DNA of 64,000 bases, taken from NCBI GenBank assembly GCA_036873755.1, contig JAVTVY010045371.1, positions 1 to 64,000 on the forward strand, written 5' to 3'. Numbering within the stretch: the stretch's first letter is position 1; every line of letters begins with the position of its first letter. A program made the translations under genes and the position numbers. Origin of the DNA: Hanleya hanleyi (taxonomy: Eukaryota > Mollusca > Polyplacophora > Lepidopleurida > Hanleyidae). The notes under the pieces were generated by a model. That model searched no databases, was not told the origin of the DNA, and was given only the letters and a program-made list of their open reading frames with translations. Shown here piece after piece: positions 23,855 to 34,319 of the stretch.

Positions 23855-24675
23855 CACTGTTATAAATCACACCGTAAATTCACAGTTAAATGTACTGGCA
23901 GAAAAGGTGCCAGTACATTCAACTGTAAAATTACGTTGCACCGTAGTTTATAATTACCGTTTTTTAACAAGCTTTGAACTGTAAAATGTTGCACCGTATT
24001 TTATAATTAACGTTTATTGACAGGCATTCAACTGTAAAATTTGGGTAGCCCTGTAATTTACAATTACCGTTGTTTTAACATTCCTTAAACACTAGCCTAC
24101 AATTACGTGGCACCATTGTCTACAATTATCGGTTCCTCGGCAACGTAGGTCACTGGAAGGCCGAAATGGTCATTGCTTTTCGTGTTTACAAATGCGACCA
24201 CCACAAACTTCGTAAATAATCACGAACGAATTTGTGCAATTATTACACGAATAGTAGGAGTCAGTTAAAACCCATCTTCGCATATGCAAGTCGAACACTA
24301 AATGACGGAACGTTAGTGTAGTATTTAGCTTGAAATGTGAAGATGGATAAAACCAAAACCAAACCGTACTATAGACCGAAAATTAAAGTTAGCCGCTGCG
24401 TCCGTCTCAGCGCGTGTTCTGATAATGCTCTGAATGCTGTATCGTACAACGCAGGTGTCGAAAGTTTCCTGCAACTGAGCGTTTCGTGTGCAAAGATATC
24501 AACCTCCTTTCAGAGAAAACAAGAATTTTATGTTACGTGTGTGCGCAGTTTACCTATTCCAGTTGATGTCAACTGAAATATCACAGTTCAATTCACAGAT
24601 TAATGTGTTTACGATTGAATGTACTGTAAACTCCAACATACATTTACTGTGAAATAACGGTAATTTATAACAGTG
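23855..24675. mobile_element. Tc1/mariner-like MITE with TA target duplication
   Basis: Termini CACTGTTATAAATCACACCG (left) and the inverse of CGGTAATTTATAACAGTG (right) extend into about 40 bp of similar inverted sequence, flanked by TA at 23,853-23,854 and 24,676-24,677. The other arm of the long inverted repeat has a single TA at this point, giving an empty site. Inside are many short AACTGTAAAA and AATTACCGTT motifs. A 79-codon ORF (24,337-24,576) is not transposase-like, so the element is non-autonomous. Confidence 0.75.
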
Positions 24676-24688
24676 TATATGCCTATAA

Positions 24689-24737
24689 CTTGATCGAGGT
24701 GTTATACCCCTATCAAGGTATAATACCTCGATCAAGG
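24689..24737. other. 20-bp stem hairpin
   Basis: CTTGATCGAGGTGTTATACC pairs with GGTATAATACCTCGATCAAG (19 of 20) around a loop of about 8 nt. It lies just after the MITE, in sequence absent from the other arm. Confidence 0.7.
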
Positions 24738-24975
24738 TATTTTCCCCAACCTGTTTGATTCGGCATGCAGATCTGTGGGAGGATCGCATTCTTGTTCTTC
24801 TTGTGACTTCTTCTGTTGAAATACGCATGCAGGACAAACCTGCCTTCAGGCAATTGGAATTTTTTTTATATATTCGGTCACAGTGGAATCAAGTATTGCT
24901 TCGTTGATTTCCATCAGACAGTCCTATCCAGTCAATTGTCAATTAATATTTATGTAAATACATATTCATTTTCAG

Positions 24976-25137
24976 ATTGATCAAGAATTTGCGATGCTAT
25001 ATTCAGAGGACACGGGATCGAAACTTCTAACAAAGCCGATATGTACCAAACATATTGAAGATCGCAAAGATGTCACAAGAGTGAAGAGAGCGGTGGGCTC
25101 TGTGAGGAACTGCAGACTTGCAATGAACTATCAGAAG
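24976..25137 (+). CDS. Candidate internal exon, product not recognised
   Basis: A TTCATTTTCAG acceptor (ending 24,975) and an AAG|GTAATA donor (25,138) frame 162 bp, exactly 54 codons in phase 0, without stops. The peptide runs from IDQEFAMLYSEDTG to RNCRLAMNYQK and is rich in charged residues. I do not recognise a family. The open frame continues through the donor into lower-quality sequence, as expected at an exon edge. It could belong with the candidate exons at 27,579 and 28,386. Nothing here proves transcription, and it may be a captured or decayed exon. Confidence 0.4.
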
Positions 25138-25343
25138 GTAATATTTGCAAATCCAGATAATAATCCCTCAAGTAAATGGCTCCAGACTTCTGCGAGTAAC
25201 ACTAACAGTTCGATTGGAATAACAATTTTTAGCCTGGTGCTTTTCATAGCAATGTATATTGTAATTTCCAGGTTATCCTAACATGCAAACTGTCCAGTTA
25301 TCAGAAAGCTTTACCATCCATGATAATCCAATAACCTATTCAT

Positions 25344-25565
25344 GGGGGGGGGGGCCTCAGTGGCTGATTGGTGATCGCTAGCCCCACACTGCTGAAACGG
25401 CCTGTGTTCGAGCCCCGCTGGTGCATGTGTGAAAGTCTGCCTGTTACTCGCCGACGGCTGATGGTTCACTCCGGATACTCCGGCTTCCGAGTTCAAACTG
25501 GTTGTAACTATATTGGTGAAATAACTTTGAGTGTTACATTAAACCACATCCCCCCCAGGGCCCCC
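25344..25565 (+). mobile_element. tRNA-derived SINE, second full copy
   Basis: Same family as 15,808-16,011: box A-like CAGTGGCTGATTGGTGA, box B-like GTGTTCGAGCCCC, GGATACTCCGGCTTCC, then GAGTGTTACATTAAACC and a C-rich tail. The near-duplication ACCTATTCAT / ACTTATTCAT (25,334-25,343; 25,566-25,575) fits a retroposition target site. Confidence 0.75.
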
Positions 25566-25599
25566 ACTTATTCATAAAGATTACTGCAGCATTCCATAT

Positions 25600-25942
25600 C
25601 AGGGGTCGAAATTTACACCGGTTTACCCGTCTCTGACAGGTATTTTTTGAAAGAGACAGGTAGAGAAACAAAGTACCTGTCTCTATTGACAGGTAGCCAA
25701 TAATTTTGTTTTGGTGTTCAAAATATATCATCAACAAAATTCATTCAAAACACCTAATAAGTGCAAGTAAACAAGGTGTCATTAATTTATTAGTGTCTTG
25801 CAACATCTAACTTTGTCATTAATCTCGAGTTACATGTTCATGTTACGATTGCATGTTCAGGTAATTCTTAAAGATGACAGGTAAACATTTTGGCCACCTG
25901 TCTTGAGTGACAGGTAAATTATTTTGAATATTTTGACCCGTG
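25600..25942. mobile_element. hAT-like MITE rich in hairpins
   Basis: Ends CAGGGGTCGAAATTTACACC and the inverse of TATTTTGACCCGTG (7 of 8 terminal bases match). Internal ACAGGTA/TACCTGT repeats form stems, for example GAGACAGGTA with TACCTGTCTC. A clean 8-bp target duplication is not visible (only CATAT), so the hAT assignment is tentative. Confidence 0.45.
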
Positions 25943-26484
25943 CATATGTCCAGCCTTAATATCCCTTTCACCGCAACTTCGAGTAAAGAAACAAAGTAAA
26001 GAAAAGATATTTTGTGTCCATGCATTAACACTTTGAATATGGGTTGACATCAAATGTTAATATGTTGGACAGTCTTGAGAAAACCATGAAATAGTCGAGG
26101 ACAGTTTATGGCTCATGGTCAAAGTCCAGTTGTCTCAAACACCTGGCAACAGAAAGCCTCTTGGTTTTTGGGCTTGTCTTTTCACATACATCTGTCTATT
26201 GCTTGTTTGATATTGTATCCTCAATTACAGAGTATGGATTTCATTCCAAAATTTAGTAATACAATGCACCAAGAATAACACTTCAATTCGTTCAGAACGA
26301 ATTCCAAAGGAGACTAACATGTACATTCAGTTTTTGGACGGATTGCGAAGCACTAGCCGAGTAGCCGTCCTATGGCTTGATGTCTGGCTGGCTGGTTGTT
26401 CGTCATCAACATTTCAGGATACCAGTTTTGTGTTCAAGATTTTGTAAAAGTTTGAGCTCTACCATGTATCATGTGTACTAAGCT
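25943..26484. other. No gene recognised
   Basis: AT-rich spacer. No exon or repeat recognised. Confidence 0.4.
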
Positions 26485-27020
26485 TCGCCCGACCCCATAT
26501 ACTGATATTCTCAGATGCCATACCAGATGCTGCATGGGCTCCACCCATTCACTGCACCCTGGGGGTATCTCCCCTCTTCCCCACATTCGGAACATAGCCT
26601 AATTCCCTCTATTTCCGAAACTAAGTCTCCCCCGACTCCATATATGCTGATATTTTCAGATAGCATGATATCGGATACTGTCTTGACTACACTAGTCCAC
26701 TATGACTGTCACCATATGAGTGAAACAAACTTGAGTGTGACATTAAGCCAAATCACCCCCCACTCGTCCACTACACCCTGGGGCATATCCCCGCCCCCGG
26801 AACTGAGCTTCACCCTGGCTGTATCTCCAAACCTAAGTTTCACCCGACCCCATATGCTGATATTTTCAGATAGCATATCTGATACTGCATTGATTGCACT
26901 CATCCACTACACCCTGGGGGTATATCCACCTGGCCCGCCACCCCCGGAACAGAGCTCCACCCTGTATCTCGAAACTGAGCCTCGCCCGACCCCATATGCT
27001 GATATTTTCAGATAGCATAG
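26485..27020 (+). repeat. About 143-bp tandem satellite, three units plus a partial fourth
   Basis: Units begin CCCGACCCCATATGCTGATA followed by TTTTCAGATAGCAT, with CCACTACACCCTGGGGGTAT in the middle and GAAACTGAGC at the end. The second unit is lengthened by a 5'-truncated SINE. The 166-codon ORF across it (26,515-27,015) follows from repeat composition and is not a gene. Confidence 0.8.
26703..26761 (+). mobile_element. 5'-truncated SINE fragment in the satellite
   Basis: Only the 3' domain is present (TGACTGTCACCATATGAGTG to TGTGACATTAAGCC plus a C-rich tail), flanked by 12-bp near-duplications ACTAGTCCACTA (26,691-26,702) and ACTCGTCCACTA (26,762-26,773). Confidence 0.7.
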
Positions 27021-27578
27021 GCCGCTGATAATTAATGTTCCGTTTCCCGTAACCAGCCCTCATCTATATTTTGAGGGCAGCTAATTAAAATCCATGAGGG
27101 ATTTACATTTTCATGAGTAAAACTTGCTCAGTTTGTTCATATTTATACACAAATGGTTTGCAAGTTAATAATTAATAATTATCGCGCTCAGCATGTATAT
27201 TTTTACCAGCAAGGTTACGAGAAACAAACAATTAATTAACAGTGGTCATATGATATCTGATACTGCATTGATTTCCCTTAATATCCACTACACCCTGACT
27301 GAGTCCAAAAATTCGTAGACTGGGAACTTTTTCTGCTGATTCTCAAGACAGGTCATCATTTTATTTTGGAATGTCAGAGATGTCTCCCCTGTCTCCAGTC
27401 TTAGGTGAACAAACGTAAAATGCCCTCCAAGCAAGTATTTGGCATCAGATCACAATTAATCACTTCCGGGTCAGTGCCCACGACTTACATTGTTTAGAAA
27501 TTTGAGAGCAGATCTTTATGGATTTTATGAGCTGCGATTTTTCAGCATTTCTTATACATCTGATATTTCAACTTGCAG
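27021..27578. other. No gene recognised
   Basis: AT-rich spacer with one further TGATATCTGATACTGCATTG satellite-like scrap near 27,250. No exon seen before 27,579. Confidence 0.4.
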
Positions 27579-27661
27579 ATGAGTCTTCAAACTGTACTTC
27601 CTGGTGTTGATTTGGGCCACTTTGGAAAAAGCATGGTGGATGAAGACATGATCAGTGAAGG
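27579..27661 (+). CDS. Candidate exon, product not recognised
   Basis: An ATTTCAACTTGCAG acceptor is followed by 83 bp reading MSLQTVLPGVDLGHFGKSMV onward to MISE, then a G|GTGAGA donor (27,662). The frame leaves in phase 2. A further open stretch at about 27,731-27,785, ending CCACAAG|GTAAAT, could follow it in phase. No domain recognised. It may belong with 24,976-25,137 and 28,386-28,520, but the phase into the latter does not match without another exon. Confidence 0.35.
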
Positions 27662-28385
27662 GTGAGAAGGCTCCCTGTTTACAAATTGAATGACATTCTG
27701 CAGCATCAATCAGCTGTCAGTGGCGATAATTTGAAATTTCCATGGTCAACATCTGTCAAGACTTCCACTGGTAATGTCCCACAAGGTAAATATTGACATG
27801 CCAGGTGGAGTTATGCATTGTGAATTTTCTGGATTTTTGCCGATTTTTAACGCTAATACATAACAAGTAACGGAATTAATAGTAGGCTGATGCCATTTTG
27901 CTCTCCGGCAGTTGGCGATGTGAACATGTATCACAGGAGCCGCGAAGCACATTTGAAAGTGGAGGGACTGAACTCTATACCGGCCTTGTTAAATGTTGGA
28001 CTGGTCTATCTAAGATAGGACTTATAACATTGATCTATAACAAGTGGGGGGGGGGGGGGTTGCTCCGCGGCCCCTGTATCACACATTGTGAAGGCAAATA
28101 TTCATAAGAACTTGGTATCTGGACCAAATCACCTTAACTCTTCCATCCACCGCGAAAGGGAAACCTGACCTTCGAATAAATATATGTATTTACCTACTAC
28201 CTACCTAACTTGCTGGGGTAGGGCTGTGCGACTAAGATTCTAGATTCTTTAGAAATTTGTTACACACTGTCATCACCATGTGAAGATGCTTAAGTGCATA
28301 TATCTTGAGTTAGATTGAACTTCAGTTACTATTAGACTGGTTGATTGCAAATTTTGAAATAGAATCATCTTACACTCTTTTTCAG

Positions 28386-28520
28386 GCTGGAACCAGTGCA
28401 GTTCACTACCTAGAGGCAGGAGGTCACAGCCATATGTCCTTTGCCTGGGAACGAGTAATGCAGTATCCTAATATTTCATCATCGTCGACAGCGTTGCGAT
28501 ACCTTGCAGGAACGACATAA
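28386..28520 (+). CDS. Candidate terminal exon, copy 1
   Basis: An ACTCTTTTTCAG acceptor is followed by 44 codons and TAA. The peptide contains AVHYLEAGGHS, FAWERVMQYPNISSSS and ends RYLAGTT. An AATAAA hexamer lies 33 bp past the stop (28,553-28,558), giving a complete 3' exon architecture. Copy 2 differs at five bases, three of them amino-acid changing (Ala/Val, Ser/Gly, His/Tyr). The family is not recognised. The neighbours at 24,976 and 27,579 may be upstream exons. Confidence 0.45.
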   Translation, partial: AGTSAVHYLEAGGHSHMSFAWERVMQYPNISSSSTALRYLAGTT

Positions 28521-28552
28521 CTTTTGCAGTTGATAGGCTTTTCGAGCTGCAT

Positions 28553-28558
28553 AATAAA
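28553..28558 (+). promoter_or_regulatory. Polyadenylation signal AATAAA
   Basis: Canonical hexamer 33 bp after the stop of the candidate terminal exon. In unit 2 the same position reads AATACA (32,567-32,572). Confidence 0.4.
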
Positions 28559-29900
28559 TTCAATCTGGAATAACCTCATTCTTTTTACTCCTCGAGACTA
28601 TGACTCTGAGACTCTGAGAAAGAGAGACTGCCAATCAGATTTAGAGAGTTGATCACCAAAATCTGCGTTGTCTCATGTCAAAGCTCTTGTGTTCGGTGAA
28701 TTCTGATTGTGTCAGGTTTTGTCTGGATCACCATCAGTCTGTGACTCATTTGGACTGAAAATATTCCACTCATACATTCACTTAGTAGCAGTTGTTTTTA
28801 CCAACATATTTCAAGAATGAGAAGGCTTAGGCTTTCTTGGGGTGTTGTCCTCATATCAACAGGGGATACGTTGGTCTGATTTCGCAATACCACCATATCT
28901 CAAGAATGATTATGCCTAGTTCACACATGCATGTGATCGAATGAAAGAAATCTTATCAGAAATCTGTGTGATCGACCGATTTTTGGGTTAAATCCTGAGC
29001 AACCTTGTCTCGCATATGCAAATGGACAAGAAGTCCAAAATCAGTGACATTGACATTTAACCCATTCTGGATCAGAAGTGGCCCATTTGTCACCCATTAT
29101 TGTTTTACCACCATATCACAGGAATAATAAGCAATGATGAAATGCATTCTGGTCATGGGTTAGATTAAATGTTTGTTTGTTTCTCATGACCTTGCTTGTA
29201 AAAAGAGACGTACTGAGTGCGACAATTATTAATTATGGATCCTCCAAACCAAATGCTTGTAAATATGAAGAAAAGGAGATCTTTTGAAAATTTTAAGTCC
29301 CATATGAACTCTAATCATTTGCCCTTACATATAGATGTGGGAGGGTCATGAAAAGCTAAGTAACAGTGAACTTAATGAATTTTATTCTGAAAATATATTC
29401 ATGAACACTTCCCATATTGTTGCATTAAAAAAGCAGTAAAGCATACTCTTGCATTATTTTTTATTCTTGTTTGTCATACAAATGGAGGGATGCTTATTTT
29501 AAAATGTAACTTTGGTACTTCTGCAAGTTTGTCATATCTAACTTAAAACTTTATAAAATTTATACCCTGCTTCTTGCTTAACAGGTCTTAACGATACATT
29601 GTCAGAAATCTGTTTAGTTCCTTGCATTACTACAATTATGTCCTGCAGATGTCAAGGGGTCAGACTTCAATCTCGCTCCTGTTTTTATTCGTCTGTGACT
29701 GAATGCAAGTGGACTTTATTTTGGTATGTTCTTTAAATCATTATCTTGAATATGACCTACACTTACACAAGTACCACAGTTACATTTCCACAGCAATTCA
29801 TCTCTGGGGGAGTTGAAAACCAATCATAGAAGGATTACTGTGTTGCTGTTGCAAATTTTAACAGGCAATTTTTGTGAAATGTCTTAAAAGTAGATCGTAC

Positions 29901-30097
29901 GATAAGGCGGCATAAGTATACATGGTGCAGTTGAAATCAAGAAATTAAAATGTCCTAAAAATGATTGTTTTAATCTAATGACGAGAAAATATATGTATAT
30001 AATATTATGTGAAAGTTCTAGCTTGATTGTATAATATTATAGTTCTCACATGAAAGTTCACCTGCACCATGTAAATAGGCCAAAATGCCACCTTATC
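29901..30097. repeat. Small foldback element, unit 1
   Basis: GATAAGGCGGCAT with ACATGGTGCAGTTGAA (29,901-29,935) is inverted at about 30,057-30,097 (TTCACCTGCACCATGT with ATGCCACCTTATC). The centre is AT-rich. The same structure is in unit 2 at 34,104-34,300. Confidence 0.6.
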
Positions 30098-30119
30098 ATA
30101 TGCCATCTCCTTTTTGAAT

Positions 30120-30400
30120 ACCAACGCTTACAAAGTGCTGAAAGTCAACATTTACCAAATGTTAAATATGGACACAAATCCAACACATACAAGTGTTAGA
30201 ATTCAACATTTATAAAGGTTAGAAACGAGATCATAACACTTTTAAAATGTTGAAATCCAACACTTTACAAAGTGTTGAAACCAGCAACACTTTCGAAAAT
30301 GTTAAATTAACATTTACAAATGTTTTCCCTCCTCCACACTTATCAAAGTGTTGTATACAACATTATAAATGTTGTATACAACACTTTAGTTTTAAGAGAG
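30120..30400. repeat. Mini-hairpin array, unit 1
   Basis: A run of about nine adjacent 18-25-nt palindromes of AACACTTTACAAAGTGTT or AACATTTACAAATGTT type. It lacks one hairpin at the left and has one extra at the right relative to unit 2. A 91-codon ORF over it (30,247-30,522) is incidental. Confidence 0.7.
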
Positions 30401-31441
30401 CAAAACTTTTAGCAAAGCAAGATAATGCATTACTTGTATCATTAAACTATTACACTGCGCAAAAGCAACAATCGCTTGCTGTCAGTTTCCGATATCGTGC
30501 TTCACAATTCAATGTATTGTGATATTAATCGGCAACATGAAGTATCTCCAGAGACATGACAAGTTGGGAATAGGGTGATGAAGAATAGCAGATTCGTTAT
30601 AATAATCTGAACATTACAAACATTCCATAGAGCCTTGGCAAGCAACCCGCCTTATTGACACAAGCATGTCATTGTATTAATGAAAATATCAGAAAACCAA
30701 AATCTTCACCTGCCCATTCAAAGAACATATTGAGGTCATATTGACAGTTCTAAAAAACTCACCGAAGATACCTGATCGATATCGTCAGCAAGCATCTACA
30801 ATTGAGTTAATTTGGTAACTATCGCTATGGAGAAGGCCCCTAATATTCCATCGCGTCTTGTGCGCCTTGCGATCAAGGGCAGAGTGGACAGCAATTGCTG
30901 CGGATGTAGAGGGCGTTGGAGAGGTCATTTATTTCCCCTTCGTGAAATCCCTATAGAGTCGTCAAAGCCTTTAAGAGCCAGCCGTCGCCCATAGGAAATT
31001 TCGCTTCGAAATTACAGACTTGCAACGCCTTTCGCAGAACATGAAGATATTAAAATGTGTAAATATAAAATTCACGTCAACAATTTTGACGATTGAGGAG
31101 TGAATCAGTGTCCGACTGGTTTATCAGCCATTTATACATCAGCGAATTAAGTATTGTACTGCTAGGACATCACAAGAAGGTTGGGCAAATGCAGTGTCTA
31201 CACTTCATGGATATCTCCGACTCGGGAATGAAAGCCTCTCGTTGCATTAATGGTATACGGTTTCATAACACTTGTTTATACAAGCAAAACATTGAAAACA
31301 TACATGTATAGGAATGCACATACAAGCTTTCCATGTCGTGTTGACAATGCAGATCTTTCACGATAGCCCAGATTGGGACTTCACTAAATCTGGAATGTTA
31401 ATTGTATTTTATAACAAGTTGTGTATGGTTATTCTGGCATC

Positions 31442-31573
31442 ATGTGGTTCTCAGTACTAGTGTTGACATTTGTCTACCTTGAACAAGGATCGCAAAACAT
31501 TGAGAAAAAAAAATGTGAATACAAATTGCCTTATGATAATGGCTGTTCACGGGGTCTCAAATGTATTGTGTAG
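31442..31573 (+). CDS. Short ORF with secretion-signal-like start and three cysteines, copy 1
   Basis: Forty-three codons: MWFSVLVLTFVYL (hydrophobic, signal-like, residues 1-13), EQGSQNIEKKK, then C-x9-C-x5-C and two residues before TAG. The layout resembles the start of small secreted cysteine-rich peptides, but three cysteines are few and a spliced continuation is possible. The ORF is identical at 35,649-35,780. A decayed relative at about 37,370 retains MWLSLLA but stops early. The family is unknown, and coding status is inferred from composition only. Confidence 0.35.
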   Translation: MWFSVLVLTFVYLEQGSQNIEKKKCEYKLPYDNGCSRGLKCIV

Positions 31574-32399
31574 GATCCATTGTCGAAAATGTATTTGAAC
31601 GACATGTTATAACCGTAATACCAGCATTCGAATTTTGAGAAATTCAAAAGGGTCGACAATGGATGGAAGCATAGAACGGAGTAAAAAATTCCAGACTTGA
31701 TGACATGTATTTACAGGTTTCAGTTGATTAGGCTACTTCAGACACTTCAGGGAAAACTCGAATTTGAACTCGGATTAGCCGTGATTCGATTGTGTACGCT
31801 GGTTTGAAAGCCATGAACCGTTACGATCTGCGAACCGATATAATGTTTCTGCCCCCGCACGGTAAGCATATGGTTCATAATGCGTCTGAAGTCAATGATA
31901 TATTAAACTCACACAAAAGGTGACACTGGCTCCGTGTCGATATCCGATGTTGTGCTTGGGAGATTCACTTCGTACGAGATTTTATTTTGCAGATGAAGTG
32001 TCTCCAAGGACACGACAGGTTGAAGAGGGGTAATTATCAACGTTCAATAATAACCCAAATCTCGTCGCTGTTTAATAGTATTCGTGGCACACACATTGTG
32101 AAGGCAAATATTCATAAGAACTTGGTATCTGGACCAAATCACCTTAACTCTTCCATCCACCGCGAAAGGAAAACCTGACCTTCGAATAAATATATGTATT
32201 TACCTACTACCTACCTAACTTGCTGGGGTAGGGTTGTGCGACTAAGATTCTAGATTCTTTAGAAATTTGTTACACGCTGTCATCACCATGTGAAGATGCT
32301 TAAGTGCATATATCTTGAGTTAGATTGAACTTCAGTTTAATACTATTACACTGGTTGATTGCAAATTTTGAAATAGAATCATCTTACACTCTTTTTCAG

Positions 32400-32534
32400 G
32401 TTGGAACCGGTGCAGTTCACTACCTAGAAGCAGGAGGTCACAGCTATATGTCCTTTGCCTGGGAACGAGTAATGCAGTATCCTAATATTTCATCATCGTC
32501 GACAGCTTTGCGATACCTTGCAGGAACGACATAA
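32400..32534 (+). CDS. Candidate terminal exon, copy 2
   Basis: Same acceptor, length and stop as 28,386-28,520, reading VGTGAVHYLEAGGHSYMSFA onward to RYLAGTT. The reading frame is intact, but the downstream polyadenylation hexamer is AATACA rather than AATAAA. It could act as an alternative last exon or be a silent duplicate. Confidence 0.4.
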   Translation, partial: VGTGAVHYLEAGGHSYMSFAWERVMQYPNISSSSTALRYLAGTT

Positions 32535-33607
32535 CTTTTGCAGTTGATAGGCTTTTCGAGCTGCATAATACATTCAATCTGGAATAACCTCATTCTTTTT
32601 ACTCCTCGAGACTATGACTGAGATTCTGAGAAAGAGAGACTGCCAATCAGATTTAGAGAGATGATCACCAAAATCTGCGTTGTCTCATGTCATGCTCTTG
32701 TGTTCGGTGAATTCTGATTGTGTCAGTTTTCGTCTGGATCACCATCAGGCTGTGACTTATTTGGACTGAAAATATTCCACTCATACATTCACTTACTAGC
32801 AGTTGTTTTTACCAACATATTTCAAGAATGAGAAGGCTTAGGCTTTCTTGGGGTGTTGTCCTCATATCAACAGGGGATACGTCGGTCTGTTTTCGCAATA
32901 TCACAATATCTCAAGAATGATTATGCCTAGGAGCACCAGATTTAGTTCACACATGCATGTGATCGAATGAAAGAAATCTTATCAGAAATCTGTGTGATCG
33001 ACCGATTTTTGGGTTCAATCCTGAGCAACCTTGTCTCGCATATGCAAATGGACAAGAAGTCCAAAATCAGTGACATTGACATTTAACCCATTCTGGATCA
33101 GAAGTGGCCCATTTGTCACCCATTACTGTTTTACCACCATATCACAGGAATAATAAGCAATGATGAAATGCATTCTGGTCATGGGTTACATTAAATGTTT
33201 GTTTGTTTCTCATGACCTTGCTTGTAAAAAGAGACGTACTGAGTGCGACAATTATTAATTATGGATCCTCCAAACCAAATGCTTGTAAATATGAAGAAAA
33301 GGAGATCTTTTGAAAATTGTATGTCCCATATGAACTCTAATCATTTGCCCTTACATATAGATGTGGGAGGGTCATGAAAAACTAAGTAACAGTGAACTTA
33401 ATGAATTTTATTGTGAAAATATATTCATGAACACTCCCATATTGTTGCATTAAAAAAGCAGTAAAGCATACTCTTGCATTATTTTTTATTCTTGTTTGTC
33501 ATACAAATGGAGGGATGCTTATTTTAAAATGTAACTTTGGTACTTCTGCAAGTTTGTCATATCTAACTTAAAACTTTATAAAATTTATACCCTGCTTCTT
33601 CCTTTAA

Positions 33608-33780
33608 GGCCCATTCTCACGATGCGATTTGTAGTAACAACTCAACTAATCGCATGAAATAGGACCGGTTCTATTTCATACGACTTGTAGCATACGACTA
33701 AAATCGTACGAGTGTTCTCACGATGCAACTAAGTTGTATGCTACAAGTTGTTACTACAAATCGCACCGTGAGAATGGGCC
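33608..33780. mobile_element. 173-bp MITE (TTAA or TA target) present only in unit 2
   Basis: Termini GGCCCATTCTCACGATGCGA and TTTGTAGTAACAACT are inverted at the right end (AGTTGTTACTACAAA, TCGCACCGTGAGAATGGGCC), flanked by TTAA at 33,604-33,607 and 33,781-33,784. Unit 1 has one TTAA (29,578-29,581) and no insert. The inside is also built of palindromes (TGAAATAG/CTATTTCA; TTGTAGCATACGACT/AGTTGTATGCTACAA). TTAA would fit piggyBac. TA with AGGCCC ends is equally consistent with the bases. Confidence 0.85.
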
Positions 33781-34103
33781 TTAACAGGTCTTAACGATAC
33801 ATTGTCAGAAATCTGTTTAGTTCCGTGCATTACTACAATTATGTCCTGCAGATGTCAAGGTGTCAGACTTCAATCTCGCTCCTGTTTTTATTCGTCTGTG
33901 ACTGAATGCAAGTGAACTTTATTTTGGTATGTTCTTTAAATCATTATCTTGAATATGACCTACACTTACACAAGTACCACAGTTACATTTCCACAGTAAT
34001 TCATCTCTTCGGGAGTTGAAAACCAATCATAGAAGGATTACTGTGTTGCTGTTGCAAATTTTAACAGGCAAGTTTTGTGAAATGTCTTAAAAGTAGATCG
34101 TAG

Positions 34104-34300
34104 GATAAGGCGGCATAAGTATACATGGTGCAGTTGAAATCAAGAAATTAAAATGTCCTAAAAATGATTGTTTTAATCTAATGACGAGAAAATATATGTA
34201 TACAATATTATGTGAAAGTTCTAGCTTGATTGTATAAGATTATAGTTCTCACATGAAAGTTCAACTGCACCATGTAAATAGGCCAAAATGCCACCTTATC
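34104..34300. repeat. Small foldback element, unit 2
   Basis: Counterpart of 29,901-30,097 with the same inverted arms and an AT-rich centre. Confidence 0.6.
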
Positions 34301-34319
34301 ATATGCCATCTCCTTTTTG

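Larger units (their letters stand above)
22986..24752. repeat. Long inverted repeat, second arm interrupted by a DNA transposon
   Basis: Arm 1 (22,986-23,280) is the inverted counterpart of arm 2 (23,583-23,852, resuming near 24,676-24,752), roughly 80% alike by eye, with a 300-bp spacer. Arm 2 carries an open frame on the plus strand, from MEIMEHSNNEAIDA to YIKTEDDIALYPS (about 23,715-23,852). Arm 1 has the same reading on the minus strand with a 2-nt frameshift. The product is not recognised. The spacer holds two copies of a 25-bp direct repeat at 23,366-23,415. Confidence 0.65.
28080..32089 (+). repeat. 4.0-kb tandem duplication, unit 1
   Basis: Unit 1 starts CACACATTGTGAAGGC and ends TTCGTGGCA, immediately followed by unit 2 with the same start. 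It carries a candidate terminal exon (28,386-28,520), a foldback element (29,901-30,097), a mini-hairpin array (30,120-30,400) and a short secreted-peptide ORF (31,442-31,573). Identity with unit 2 is mosaic: a few per cent difference up to about 30,380, much greater with many 1-nt indels to 30,881, then no difference seen from 30,882 to 32,089. Confidence 0.9.

Noticed and set aside
26515..27015. 166-codon proline/serine-rich ORF
   Set aside because: It runs across a 143-bp tandem satellite and an inserted SINE fragment; its repetition follows the DNA repeat.
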